From the NCBI GenBank assembly GCA_009746045.1, contig RPFO01000078.1, positions 1,397,107-1,461,106 on the forward strand: a stretch of 64,000 nucleotides of DNA, read 5' to 3'. A program made the position numbers and the translations under genes. This DNA comes from Mesostigma viride (taxonomy: Eukaryota > Streptophyta > Mesostigmatophyceae > Mesostigmatales > Mesostigmataceae). Below are positions 29,101 to 39,070 of this stretch, in pieces. The notes beneath the pieces are model-generated. The model saw nothing but the letters and a program-made list of their open reading frames with translations, was not told where the DNA came from and did not search any database. Numbering within the stretch: the stretch's first letter is position 1; every line of letters starts with the position of its first letter.

Positions 29101-32016
29101 AGTACGTGGAGTCGCTGGTCCCGTACAACCACGCGGTCTCCCTGTTGAACGAGGTGAGGCGCGCGGTTTATGGTGGGGTTGTCTGGTTGAGGGTTGCCTC
29201 GTCGGGTTTTCGGGTCGGGTTGTCTGGTATGTGTGTGCCATGTGGCATCAGTAGTGTGTGTCGTAGCGAGTCAATGCCATGGTAAATTCTCATCAAAATC
29301 TTCTTTTGAAATTGTTGAGGTGGCAATTGTTGATATCGCTCCACTTGGAGCCACCCATCCCCTACACCCACACGGTGTCGCTGGTCACTGCTGTGAGGTG
29401 AGCCACGCGGCTTCACCCATCACGTTGTGTGTGTGCCTCGACTCCCCCCTTGTCCATCTGCTCCCCTGCATGCCCTGTGTTGCCCGCATCTATTGCGTCT
29501 TTGCCCGCCGCAAGCAACGAAAACATGAGCACTGCGGTCAAGTGAAAGCAACCATACAGTGAGCATCGCTGTCAAGTGAAAGCAACCATACAGTGAGCAT
29601 TTCGGTCAAGTGAAAGCAACCATAGAGTGAGCATTGCTGTCAAGTGAAAGCAACCATACAGTGAGCATTGCGGTCAAGTGAAAGCAACCATAGAGTGAGC
29701 ATTGCTGTCAAGTGAAAGCAACCATACAGTGAGCATTGCGGTCAAGTGAAAGCAACCATACAGTGAGCACTGCGGTTAAGTGAAAGCAACCAAAACGTGA
29801 GCACTGCGGTCAAGTGAAAGCAACCATACAGTGAGCATTGCTGTCAAGTGAAAGCAACTACACAGTGAGCATTGCTGTCAAGTGAAAGCAACTACACAGT
29901 GAGCGTTGCTGTCAAGTGAAAGCAACCATACAGTGAGCATTGCGGTTAAGTGAAAGCAACCATACAGTGAGCATTGCGGTAAAGTGAAAGCAACCATACA
30001 GTGAGCATTGCGGTCAAGTGAAAGCAACCATACAGTGAGCATTGCGGTCAAGTGAAACTCCCTGCCTTTCACGCGTCTCGTCACGCGTCTTCCTCACTTT
30101 GCTAATACTCTGCTTGGTTTATTCCTTTGCTCTGGTTTATTTCGTTACTCCAGGAGGGTGGAAACAGGAGGCTTCCACCCTCCTGTTTCATGCCCCTCGT
30201 TTCCACTCATGTCGCTACTCCCTTATCGTTCCCTTTTCCCGTTGTTCGAGTGCCGTGTGCCAGATCCTGGAGAAAGATCATATTTTTTACTCATCACTTT
30301 GTGTGCACCTCTGTCCCCCCTCTTTGTGATTCCCCCTCTGCGCTTTTCCCCCTCGTTGCTACTCCCATTGTGCGTGCTTCTTCACTCATGTTGCAACTCC
30401 CTCGCCAATCCCCCTTCTCCTCCCCGTCGCGGTCGCCAGATCCTTGTAGGTTCGCTCATCACGTCGCATTTTACTCCTCGTCCTCCCTTCCTCACCCTCG
30501 CTCTCCCATCCTTATGCACGAGCGCGTTGCCACTCATCATCACGTCGCACTTTACTCCCCTTTCCCCTCGTCCCCCACCCCCTTGTTGGGGCCGCCAGAT
30601 CCTGGAGCGCGAGCACGGGCTGGGCCTGGACACGTCCCACACACGGGAGCAGCTCTTATCCAAGGTGATCGACCGGCGCGACTTCCTGCAGCAGAACAGC
30701 CAGACGCTCTACGAGGTTAACGGTGAGTGGGTTTAACAGTATCTGCTGCTAGTAGCGCTTTGGACTGCTTGCACGCCGTGGCATGCCGCTGCGTATGACA
30801 TGCAAGTACTTGCTTGCACGCCGACAGCCAGGCGCTCCCTGAGGTCAACGGTGTGTGGATGCGATGTCTTTTAGGGGTACGGGCCTGGTACGGGGGTTAT
30901 GAGAGAATTTGATATGAGGTCAATGATATCAGGTCAGTGAGGTCAACGGTTATTGGATGGATGTTGGTGGCCGTTGGCTGTGTGTTGGTGGACTTGTTCT
31001 GCATGCCAACCGTGACAGGTGTGGTGCGGGGTCAAACGTGCGTGTGTGTTGACTGTATGTGTTCTTTTCCTTACTCGGCCATACCCTCACAGAGCAATCT
31101 CACAGGCTCTTCTCCCATCGCCGTTGGGGGTCGGTGTGCCCACCGACACAGTACCGTACCCATCACTTCCTCAAACTAATGGCCTCATGCATTCATGCCT
31201 TTACTAATGGATGGCTTCATCCTCACCAATGGGTGGCCTCCCCAACCACTCTTGGGCAGCGCATTGCACGTGTGAATACATTCACACACGCCATGAGCCT
31301 CACCATCCCTGATGGATACCCTCCCCCTCTCCCTTGGCTTTTTCCTCACCCCCCCCAGTGGATGCTCCTCTAGGGTATCCTCGCCGATTAACGCCCTCCC
31401 CATTCTCCTGTTCTCACTCTGCCAATCGGATGGAGACATGCGCAACCCCTTGGATGGTTCCTCACATTTGCCTGCCCTCACCAGTTCGCGTGGAAACGCA
31501 TTTACCCTCAAACGGATGCAAAGGGGTGCGTTCACCCTCACCCATTCACCTAGCCCCACGCTCACAATCGCATGGCTTAACCCTTCCCAATGGGTGGTCT
31601 CGCGCCTTCGCTCGCCCTCACCAGCCATCCACGACCAGATTCTGGAGCTCAACGAGGCAGGCGTGCTGCAGGAGCGCGAGGGCAAGAGCGAGGCCTCCCT
31701 GGCCGCCTTCAACCGCGCCCTGCAAGTCTCGCAGCCGCTCTGGCAGGAGATGCCGCGCCTGTCCGGCCACGTGCAGGAGAGCGTGCGCGTCGTCTTCCAG
31801 AATACCTGCTATGTGCTCGCCAAGATGGGCATGTACTCGGAGGCCCACATGGTCGTGGACCTGGCCCTCAACATCTTCCCGGCCAACTCCAACGACCACG
31901 CCACGTTCGCCATCAACAAGCGCACGCTCGCCCAGCTGGAGGCGCAGGGGAAGGAGGTGGGGGCGGGCGATGCTAGCAAGGCGCACACGGCAACGTTCGG
32001 GCTCAAGACCTCGTGA
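26193..32016 (+). CDS. TMTC-type transmembrane TPR protein O-mannosyltransferase, 4 exons
   Basis: Exons: 26193-27105, 27790-29153, 30599-30722, 31625-32016. All introns are GT-AG, phases agree, and the joined frame is 930 residues. TMTC proteins are polytopic ER enzymes (GT-C fold) that transfer mannose to cadherin-like and other client proteins; the substrate in an alga is unknown. Residues 42-62 form the first membrane segment. YDDMYVVNN (70-78) carries the acidic pair of the first lumenal loop. QWRPLS (109-114), HPVHNES (194-200), GRAD (206-209) and LTKES/G (300-305) are family motifs. Exon 2 holds the DUF1736-like part (YDSIPIVTSIWDPRN, FLPASNILFPVG, GERLLYLPS) and further membrane segments with a Pro/Gly-rich insertion. 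From about residue 720 on there are TPR-like helices (NAFAHYNLAVEMDKRREYVE; NTCYVLAKMGMYSEA). The first ATG of the exon 1 frame was taken; an upstream GTG is less likely. Confidence 0.88.
27180..27400. repeat. 12-bp minisatellite in TMTC intron 1
   Basis: About 18 units of TGGTTGGAATGG, with variants at the right end, begin 75 bp after the exon 1 donor. The frame stays open (Asn-Gly-Gly-Trp) on the plus strand and also on the minus strand. The unit carries no splice site, so it is taken as intronic; a read-through isoform cannot be excluded because the frame is continuous with exon 1 up to 27488. Confidence 0.85.
27639..27706. repeat. 33-bp tandem duplication near the exon 2 acceptor
   Basis: TGTCACAAACATCTTGTTGC plus the following CTCTAATTTCCCTTC occurs twice in a row. 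It lies about 85 bp upstream of the TMTC exon 2 acceptor, ahead of its C-rich tract. Confidence 0.88.
29525..30055. repeat. 34-bp minisatellite in TMTC intron 2
   Basis: About 16 units of a 34-bp repeat with the core AAGTGAAAGCAACCATACAG followed by TGAGCATTGCGGTC. Units vary at a few positions (CGG/CTG, ACA/AGA) and one has lost a base. It does not resemble the exon 2 donor junction, unlike the arrays in the esterase gene. Confidence 0.9.
30823..30858 (+). repeat. Decayed copy of the exon 3 end and donor in TMTC intron 3
   Basis: The true exon 3 end, ACAGCCAGACGCTCTACGAG plus GTTAACG/GTGAGTGG (30696-30730), is matched about 130 bp downstream by GACAGCCAGGCGCTCCCTGA plus GGTCAACG/GTGTGTGG. 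Most positions match, including the GT. A further weaker echo, GAGGTCAACGGTTATTGG, follows at about 30938. Confidence 0.75.
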
Positions 32017-33120
32017 TGAGGCGCTCGGGCTCTCAAGGCATCGGTTGCCTGCTTAGTGTACGAAGCCAGCGGCCTGCTCATCATGATACGCCAGCGGCCT
32101 GTTTTTGAAATATGCCAGCAGCCTGCTTGGTATTTCCGGTGATGCTTATTATGGGGTGGGTTTCAGGGGGGTCAGGCTGGCCGAGTGTCGGGTGGCAGAG
32201 CTAAGGCCTGGTCCACATGGGCAAAATTCAGGAACAAACCCGGTCGGGGAAAACCTCTCGGCACGGGGCGGCGCATGATTACCGGCAGGATCAGGGGGCA
32301 AAGCGCCGGAAGTCACCTTGGCTGGTTTCTGAGCCTATTCCTAGCGCACTCCTGTGGGAAAAATTTCGGCCGGTAGAGCCTCTGCAGGCCACAAATTTTC
32401 CAGCAGGAATGCGAAAATCCCGGGTGGGAAAAGAACTGGGAGGGTTACAGGAGGGAATCAGGTGCTGGATTCTATTTGTAACCTCCGTCAGCGCGAGCCA
32501 CCCCGCAAAATCTTCCCAACCAGACCTGAATTTCGCCCACGTGTGGACCAGGCCTAGCTAGTGTAAAAGTCATCCTGGGGAGGCGACACCGGATTCCTTC
32601 CTCATTGGCTTTTCATGCCTCCAGTGGGAGAGGTACTGTGGTTAGATGCCACTGCAACAAGAACAGGCTTTTTTTGGGGGGGGGGGAGGGGGGGCAGCCA
32701 GCAGGTGGTTGGCAGTTAAATAAGTACTGCATCTGTAGTACATCTGACTCTATTTTTTAGATATTGTCTCATTGATGCTCATGGCTCCGGGGGGGTACCT
32801 CTGGAGGGGACGGAAGGCAGGTCAGCAGCTCGTGTCTATGCGCACACCTGGGATGTGTCGTGGTGGAAGGGAGATACATACACGCCGCATCAAGGGCGCT
32901 TGGCCCCCCTGCTCTTGGCGGGATTGTCAGGACAGTGTCTTATTTTTCGCAGCGTAGTCATGATCAATGCTGCGGCAGGAAGTTGTAGGGCCAGCGAGCA
33001 AAAGTATTTAGTCCATAAATACTCAACTAACTCATTTCTGACTGGATTGGCTCGAGTCTAAATTCGAAGCTTCGATTTCAATTCAGAGGGCGGGGCCCAA
33101 GATTAAATAAGAGGTACCTT
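32017..33120. other. Intergenic, nothing recognised
   Basis: Downstream of the TMTC stop there are three short repeats of CCAGC(G/A)GCCTG near 32060-32130 and a G-run (32677-32698). No gene or transposon end is identified. The first few hundred bases would contain the TMTC 3' UTR. Confidence 0.5.
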
Positions 33121-33390
33121 CAAATTAAATTTGCTTGGACTGCTATGCAGGACAAGAAGAGGTGGAAGACCATTGTCCAGGCTCATACGCCCGCCCCTGT
33201 GGGCAAGCCCCCTCCTCCCAAGCGGAAGGGGCGCTTTGCTGAGTAGAATAGGTAGGGTTTTCTAGATTAGATTAGCTTAGAGTTAGATTAGTTCGGTTTC
33301 GCGGCTTTGCCCCCCCCTCTGGACATCCATCCACGGAAATATGCGCTACATGATCTCCCAACGGAGTCATGTTATAATTTTTTTTTTTTT
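33121..33390 (+). mobile_element. 5'-truncated LINE 3' end
   Basis: The reading KKRWKTIVQAHTPAPVGKPP continues to a stop at 33245. It resembles the end of the LINE reverse transcriptase at 40.7 kb (KAKWAQVIEDNEPPPVGK). A TAG/TTAG-rich UTR, a C-rich block, the terminal hairpin (33349-33371) and an AT tail with a T-run follow. It belongs to the same family as 62160-62590. Confidence 0.8.
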
Positions 33391-33859
33391 TTTTGAAATT
33401 ACATAAGAGCCATGCCTCTATCAAGATATATTTTTTGAGGCTTGTTTCGATTGGCGTTGACTTGTAGTGTACTTGTAGTTAGGACGACACCATGTCAAGC
33501 CGTTTAATTCATTTCGACTTTCACATTTTCACGGATTTGTCAAAAAAGGATCAATTATATACCCGACTTCTCCGTTAAATCTCATCAACCGGGTTTCGAA
33601 ACAACCCACGAACGCCGTAGATGCAGATCCAACGGAGTTAACAACGTCACGACCGACGCGGCGCCAAATAGTCGCCTAGGTTCCTTTTCTGCGAGCCATT
33701 TTTCAACGTCGCGCCGCTTCGTGTACCCGAGCCCTTTTCTGAACTCTTATTTAGTCTCAGCCCCCGGAGTGCCCCCGCCCTGCGCGAAGTTTTGAAGCTT
33801 GAAGCTAAAAGGCAGTTTTACACCGAGCCACGAGCCACGAGGTAGCCATGGCTGACGGC

Positions 33860-35373
33860 GGAGCTCATAACTTTCACGTTTGAGCACCGAATTCAGCCGT
33901 GAATATCACTATCGCTTCGTCTTTCTAAGATGCACATGCTGATATAATTTTCCGAATCTATTACGCAATATATGACGAGCAAACGCCCCTCGACGCAAGC
34001 GCAGTTTGGCGGATGCGCTCGGCCATGAAAATCCGTCTGCAGCTCAGGCTGCAGCTTCACCCTCAGGTCCGGCAGGCAGCGGTGACACTAGTCGTGCACT
34101 GGTGGTCGCCCAGCAACTTCCCGGGCTCAATGCCTCGCCATCGGCATCGCCTGACCCTAAACGCGCCCGCTCAGCCGACAAAACAGGAGGGTCTTCACGC
34201 CCCTCAGAACCGCGCTTTCGTCCCCGGCCTTTCCAGGTCGATGATTACGACTGGACCAACATGCCTCCGACCGATGCTATGACATGCATCTTCTTCGGGG
34301 ACTACGCTTCGCTTTACGACCTGTGCCTCCATCTCCACGACAACAATCGCCTCCTCACCCCGAACGGCGGCCGCTGGGTCAACATCCACCTGCTTTTCGG
34401 GTGCACCCGCCGGCCCCGAACTCCAGCATCACCATTCTCAACTCCGGCTTCTCATGCGCTCCGATGGCGAGATCTGGGCTCCATCCATCTCTGCCCCCAC
34501 ACTCCGTTCCATCCTTACGGAAGCCTTCCAGCAGCACGTGACCCCCCTTGCTGCCGACGTCTCAGCACTGGGCGGCACGATAGCTGCTGAGCTTCCTCAC
34601 CTTTCCACCACCGTCGCCTCCACGTACTCCACTGCCGTTTCCGCCTCCACTGCGGACATCAAAGCCCAGCTCCTCGACCGGCTCGACCAACGCCTTCAAG
34701 CCACCGCCACCGCCCTTAATTGAGTGCTTGCATGACACCGCCGGCCTCACCGCCCAGGCGGTGCAGGACATTGCTGCCCAGCCGGCACCTGCTGGCCCGG
34801 CCAGTGATGTTCCCTCCACCTGGGCGGACTTGCTTAAGCATCATACCACCTCCACCACCTCCACCATCGCGGCACAACTCAAGCAACAAGCCCTCGACCT
34901 TCGCGAGGAGGCCGAGCTCGACAAGCGCAGCCACAATGTCATCGCCAAGCACCTCGACCAGCCGGCAGGTGAGACCCCGACGAGCCTTCTCACGGCGCGA
35001 CATTCTTGCCCCCATGCAACTCACTGCCGGTGAGCTGCAGGTGTCGGCTGTCCGCCTCCCCCGCGCGCGGGGTAAGGCTGGCCGGCCCGGCACCTGTGCT
35101 TCTTACCTTGGGTTAAGTACATGGGGGACAAGCTGGCGTACGTTCCTTAAATGCCGCAAGAAGCTCTCGGAGACTCGCTTCACGCTGGACGACGACTTGA
35201 CCCTGGCCCAGCAACAGCGGCGACGCGAGCTATGGCCGACCTACCTTCAGCTCCGGCAGCGCGCAGGGGGGAAGCCGGTGTACTGGAGCTGGGGGGCGGT
35301 CATCCACGTTTACCACAAGCCCTGGAAGGCCCTCCTGCCACCTCAGACTAGGGAACATATACCAGTAGTGTAG
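33860..35373 (+). pseudogene. LINE B: 5' UTR and broken ORF1
   Basis: The 5' part (33860-34000) matches the 5' UTR of the near-complete LINE at 35705-35860: GCTCATAACTTT, then GATATAATTTTC at similar spacing. The ORF1 that follows is spread over several frames: PFQVDDYDWTNMPPTDAM (34230-34280), a helical coiled-coil-like region (34450-35000), and KCRKKLSETRFTLDDDLT with QRRRELWPTYLQLRQRAGG (35150-35270). The last part is typical of the C-terminal domain of algal and plant LINE ORF1 proteins. No endonuclease or reverse transcriptase follows before LINE A begins, so this is a 5' fragment. ORF1 proteins bind the element RNA. Confidence 0.65.
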
Positions 35374-35704
35374 ATTAGTCAGGCTTAGCCTAGCATGTGG
35401 CCCACGCGCATGTGCGCCCATAAATATATGGCCCCGGCCATGGATGATGCCTTCGGTATAAATAGCTACGCCATGCCTACAATGGGACCTCCCATGGATG
35501 TTGCAGTCAGCATTTAGCCATGCTATGCCTAAGCCGGGAGCTACTCTCTGCTGAGATGCCATGTGTACACCAGATATAGCCTAGCCACATACCTTCCACC
35601 CCATAATATGTCATGCAGGCCATCGTCTGCATCGCAACCATATATAATCCTGATTGGTGCAGCCATATGGCGATGTTTACGGTGTGGCGAGCTATGGATG
35701 CCGA
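35374..35704. other. Spacer between LINE B fragment and LINE A
   Basis: The region is AT-richer and contains several GCCATG(C) words and TATAAATA (35458-35465), but no open frame with resemblance. It could include the LINE A promoter or an unrecognised element. Confidence 0.35.
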
Positions 35705-35875
35705 GAATGCTCATAACTTTTACATCCGGGCATGAAATTTGGTCGGGTAAATTGCAGTAGAAGCGTCTTTTGATGACGAACACGATGATATAATTTTCAG
35801 CCGCCATCGCCCAAGATTTAGCGCAATATCAACAAAACGCAGCACAGGCAGGGTTCGTATTTTCCGGAACCAGCT

Positions 35876-37210
35876 ATGGCAGAAACTCCGTCAACCGCCT
35901 CCCATACTCTCTCCGAGGGGGAGGCTTCAGCGCCCAACACGATTACGCAACTAATTGCAGATGCGGAAACCATAGCAACGCAGCCCCGGGCCACCGAGGC
36001 AGCCATTACCGCCTCCTCCAAGCGGCTTTGCGTCACCCCAGCCGACGAGATGGACCGCCAGGTCCCTTTGCCATCGTCTTCTCAACCCAGCGAGGCCACC
36101 CCCATTGACGAGGACGACGACGACGCCGACGACGACGACGCTGAGTTCGACCCAGCATCCTTCATGCCTGGCAAGGTTGTCGCCGAGCCCCGGTTCTTTT
36201 CGCTTACCGCCGAGGAGGCGCAGGCTATCCTGCACCACCTGAAAGCCAACGACATTCCACTCTATTTTCCCACGTCTGGCGATACCATTTCTACGGACCA
36301 GCTTGCCGAAATGGACGAGCCAGAGCTTCGACTTTCTGTTTTCCTGAGCCACGCGCAGGCCCCCTGCCTCCGGGCACTCTTTGCCGCTTTCAAGGAAGCC
36401 GAGCACGGCACCGCCAACACCCCTGATGCTGCTTCCCCGGAAGCAGACCTGCACAAGCTCAATAAGGAAGTCGCAGACATGGCTGCCCAACTCGGCGCCT
36501 TGTCCACTGCTATCCGTCAAGACACTGCTGCGCTCAATCCAGCATTGCCGAGGTCAAAGCCGCCCTGGCCACACCTCCCCAGCCAGCAGCCCCTGCACCC
36601 ACCAGCTATGCTAACGTGGTAAAACAGACGGACATTGCCAACCTGATGGAAGATGCAGCACGCAGGGGGGCTGCAGCCCACAAGACTGCGGTCGAGGAGG
36701 ACCTGCGCTCACGCAGTATAGTGGTCCGGTATTTCCAGGTCGCACAGCAGCCTGAAACGGACCTGATGCTAGCGCAACGCCTGTACCACAGCCTCATCGT
36801 GGGCAGGCTGCAACTGGGCAACGAACGCATCCGCATTGAGTCGGCAGCCTGGATGGCGGGCCAGCCTGGCCCCATCCGGGTGACCTTTGCGAATGTGGCC
36901 AGCAAGGTGAAGGTACTCCAGGCCCGCAAGCTCCTAGGCGGGAAGAACGCGCCGAGCCTCGACGACCTCCTCTCACCGGCCCAGCTAGTCATCAAGAATG
37001 GTCTGCTGGGCAGCGACGTGGCGACCAAGGCCAAGCAGGAGCCAGAAGGTCTACGTCCGCCTCGTCCACGACACCCCCGTGCTATTCATCAACGGCCAGC
37101 GCACGGAGGCGCAGGCGCCGAACAAGCGGCACAAGTCGGGCCGTCCCAGGCCCGCCCCAGCTGCGTCATCATCGTCTACGCACGTCCCGGGTATGGATGG
37201 CGCCCGGTAA
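35876..37210 (+). CDS. LINE A ORF1 protein (two frame changes)
   Basis: The ATG at 35876 opens a frame with an acidic tract (EDDDDADDDDAEFD), a conserved-looking domain (FFSLTAEEAQAILHHLKAND) and a likely coiled coil (HKLNKEVADMAAQLGALS). At about 36535 the frame moves by one base into IAEVKAALATPPQP..SYANV and on to IVVRYFQVAQQPETDLMLAQ and PIRVTFANVASKVKVLQARK, which looks like the RRM/C-terminal part of LINE ORF1 proteins. A second shift at about 37045 gives KVYVRLVHDTPVLFINGQR, then a basic tail and a stop at 37210. ORF1 proteins coat the element RNA. The shifts are single-base and may be recent damage or sequence errors. Confidence 0.7.
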
Positions 37211-37610
37211 GGGCACACCCTCGCGGCCTCGCGGTACAATAGGCTTTGGGCACAGCCTTTATAAACAAGCCCCTTTCCATCCTCATGTCGCACCGTGCGA
37301 GCATGATCAGGATGCAAGGTCGCCAGGCACGCCACGGTCAACCTTCCCGCCAATTTACCAGCCTTACACGCCTCCTAGCCCGCCTTGAGCGGGATGAGGC
37401 CCAGTCGACACGCCGGCGACCCCAGCCAGGACGGAGACGACGCATATCCGTCCTGAAAGAAAGCCTCCATGCGTTGACAAGCATTAACCCCAATCGCCAC
37501 CCTCCCCCTCCCCCCCCCACCCCCACCCCCACCTCCAGCACTACCCTTCTCCACCCCCACCCCCACCCCCACCCCCCCGCTAATAGGGCAACGGCCCATT
37601 CTTGGTATTG

Positions 37611-39070
37611 CTAGTTTTAACGTGCGCACCCTCCCTGCAGATCCTTCTACGAGCGGCGGCACCCCAGCACGCCAACGCGTCGACGAGCTGATCGCCCTGT
37701 GCGCCGACAACAAGATCGCTGTTCTTGGAGTCCAGGAGCACCGACGCACCGTTGACCCTCAGCACGCGGTCAACGGTCTGCTGGTCGACGACCTGCGTGC
37801 AGGCTGGCGGTTCCACTATGGTGGCGGCGACGCGCCGGGCCAAGGTGGTGTGGGCCTCTTGTGCTCGCCGGCAGCATCAGAGCAGCTCCAGTCCATCGTG
37901 CTGCGGTCCCCGCGTGTGCTAGTGGCCACTTTTTCGGCCACTGAGGGCCATTCACACCACACGCTAACCGTTATCGTGGGATATGCACCACATGCGGGTC
38001 GAGCTCAGGCGGAACGTGAGGCCTTCTTCGACGCCCTCAAGGAGGAGGAGGCCAACATCCCAGCTCGGCACTTCCTGGTTATGCTGCTCGACGCCAACGC
38101 CACGCTGCCAGTTGGCACTGGGGGCGCTCAGTATTCCCCAACCAACACGACAGCCAACGGTAACACGCCTTTATTTGCGAATCTGCTGGCAGAATCTGCG
38201 CTGGTTGCATGCAATGCTTCTTTCGCACGCCCCGCTGAGCAGCTGGCCACCTTTTTTGGGCCGTCGGATCGGGTGGTGTGCCTTGATTATGTCTGCGTAC
38301 GTCGGGCTCAGCGCCCCTCAGTTGTCGATGCTCGCGTCCTGCAAGATTCTGTCAGCACGGTGGAATCTGATCATCGTCTCGTGCTCGCTCGCATCAGATT
38401 GCGGTTTCCTGGGGTGAAACCGTCGCGACAGCTGGCACCTCAGCCAGATCTGAAAGTGCTCCGGATTGTGCTGAAGGATGCCGACAAGATGTCAGCAGAA
38501 GAGCAGGCCGCTATGTCGCACAGGGATGATTTCCTGGCCGTATTCGACGCCGGGGGCAGCCGACAGCAGTTACACGCCATTCCGCCGCCGGGGGATATTT
38601 CAGTGATCCTCCGTGGTGTCGCCGCCAAGTATCGCCTGGCTGCCCGCACCCTCCCCACCTTGCCTCCGCGTCGGCAGCTTGCTGTCCACCGTCACGCACC
38701 GACAGTGGTCGCCGCCAGGCAGATGCTCCGCCGCAACAGAGATCCGCTCGCCAAACCTGGGCTGCAAGCAGCTCTGAGGGCCGCCTACGAGCAGGCTGAG
38801 AAGGCAGATGCTCAGCAGATGGTCAAGGACCTGCGCAGCTGCCAGCAGAAGCACGACGGCAAGGGGGCCTGGTTCTGGTACAAGCGCCTCGGGCACCCGG
38901 ACGGCCTCGGCCGGCCCCACCGCCACGACGTCCCCGGCGCCCCAGCCAAGCGGCTTCGTACCTGGGCCACGGCCACGGCCGAGGTCGTGGGGACAGCTGC
39001 GCCGCCCCCACCCCTGCTCCCAGCCGCCGCCGCCCGCCGGCCGCCCTGGCCGGCCCCGCAGGGCCCCCGG
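37611..39070 (+). CDS. LINE A ORF2, APE-type endonuclease part
   Basis: The frame enters with ILGIASFNVRTL (about 37600). It carries the apurinic-endonuclease motifs in order: LGVQEHR (catalytic Glu) near 37725, GWRFHYGGGD near 37803, VGYAPHAG near 37978, LLDANATLP near 38083, DRVVCLDYVCVRR near 38270 and ESDHRLVLARI near 38365 (the SDH end motif). The enzyme nicks target DNA to prime reverse transcription. A helical linker and a Pro/Ala-rich stretch follow. The frame then differs by one base from the reverse transcriptase frame, so ORF2 is split at about 38900-39080. No ATG near the start is certain; ORF2 may begin upstream at 37285 in another frame. Confidence 0.85.
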
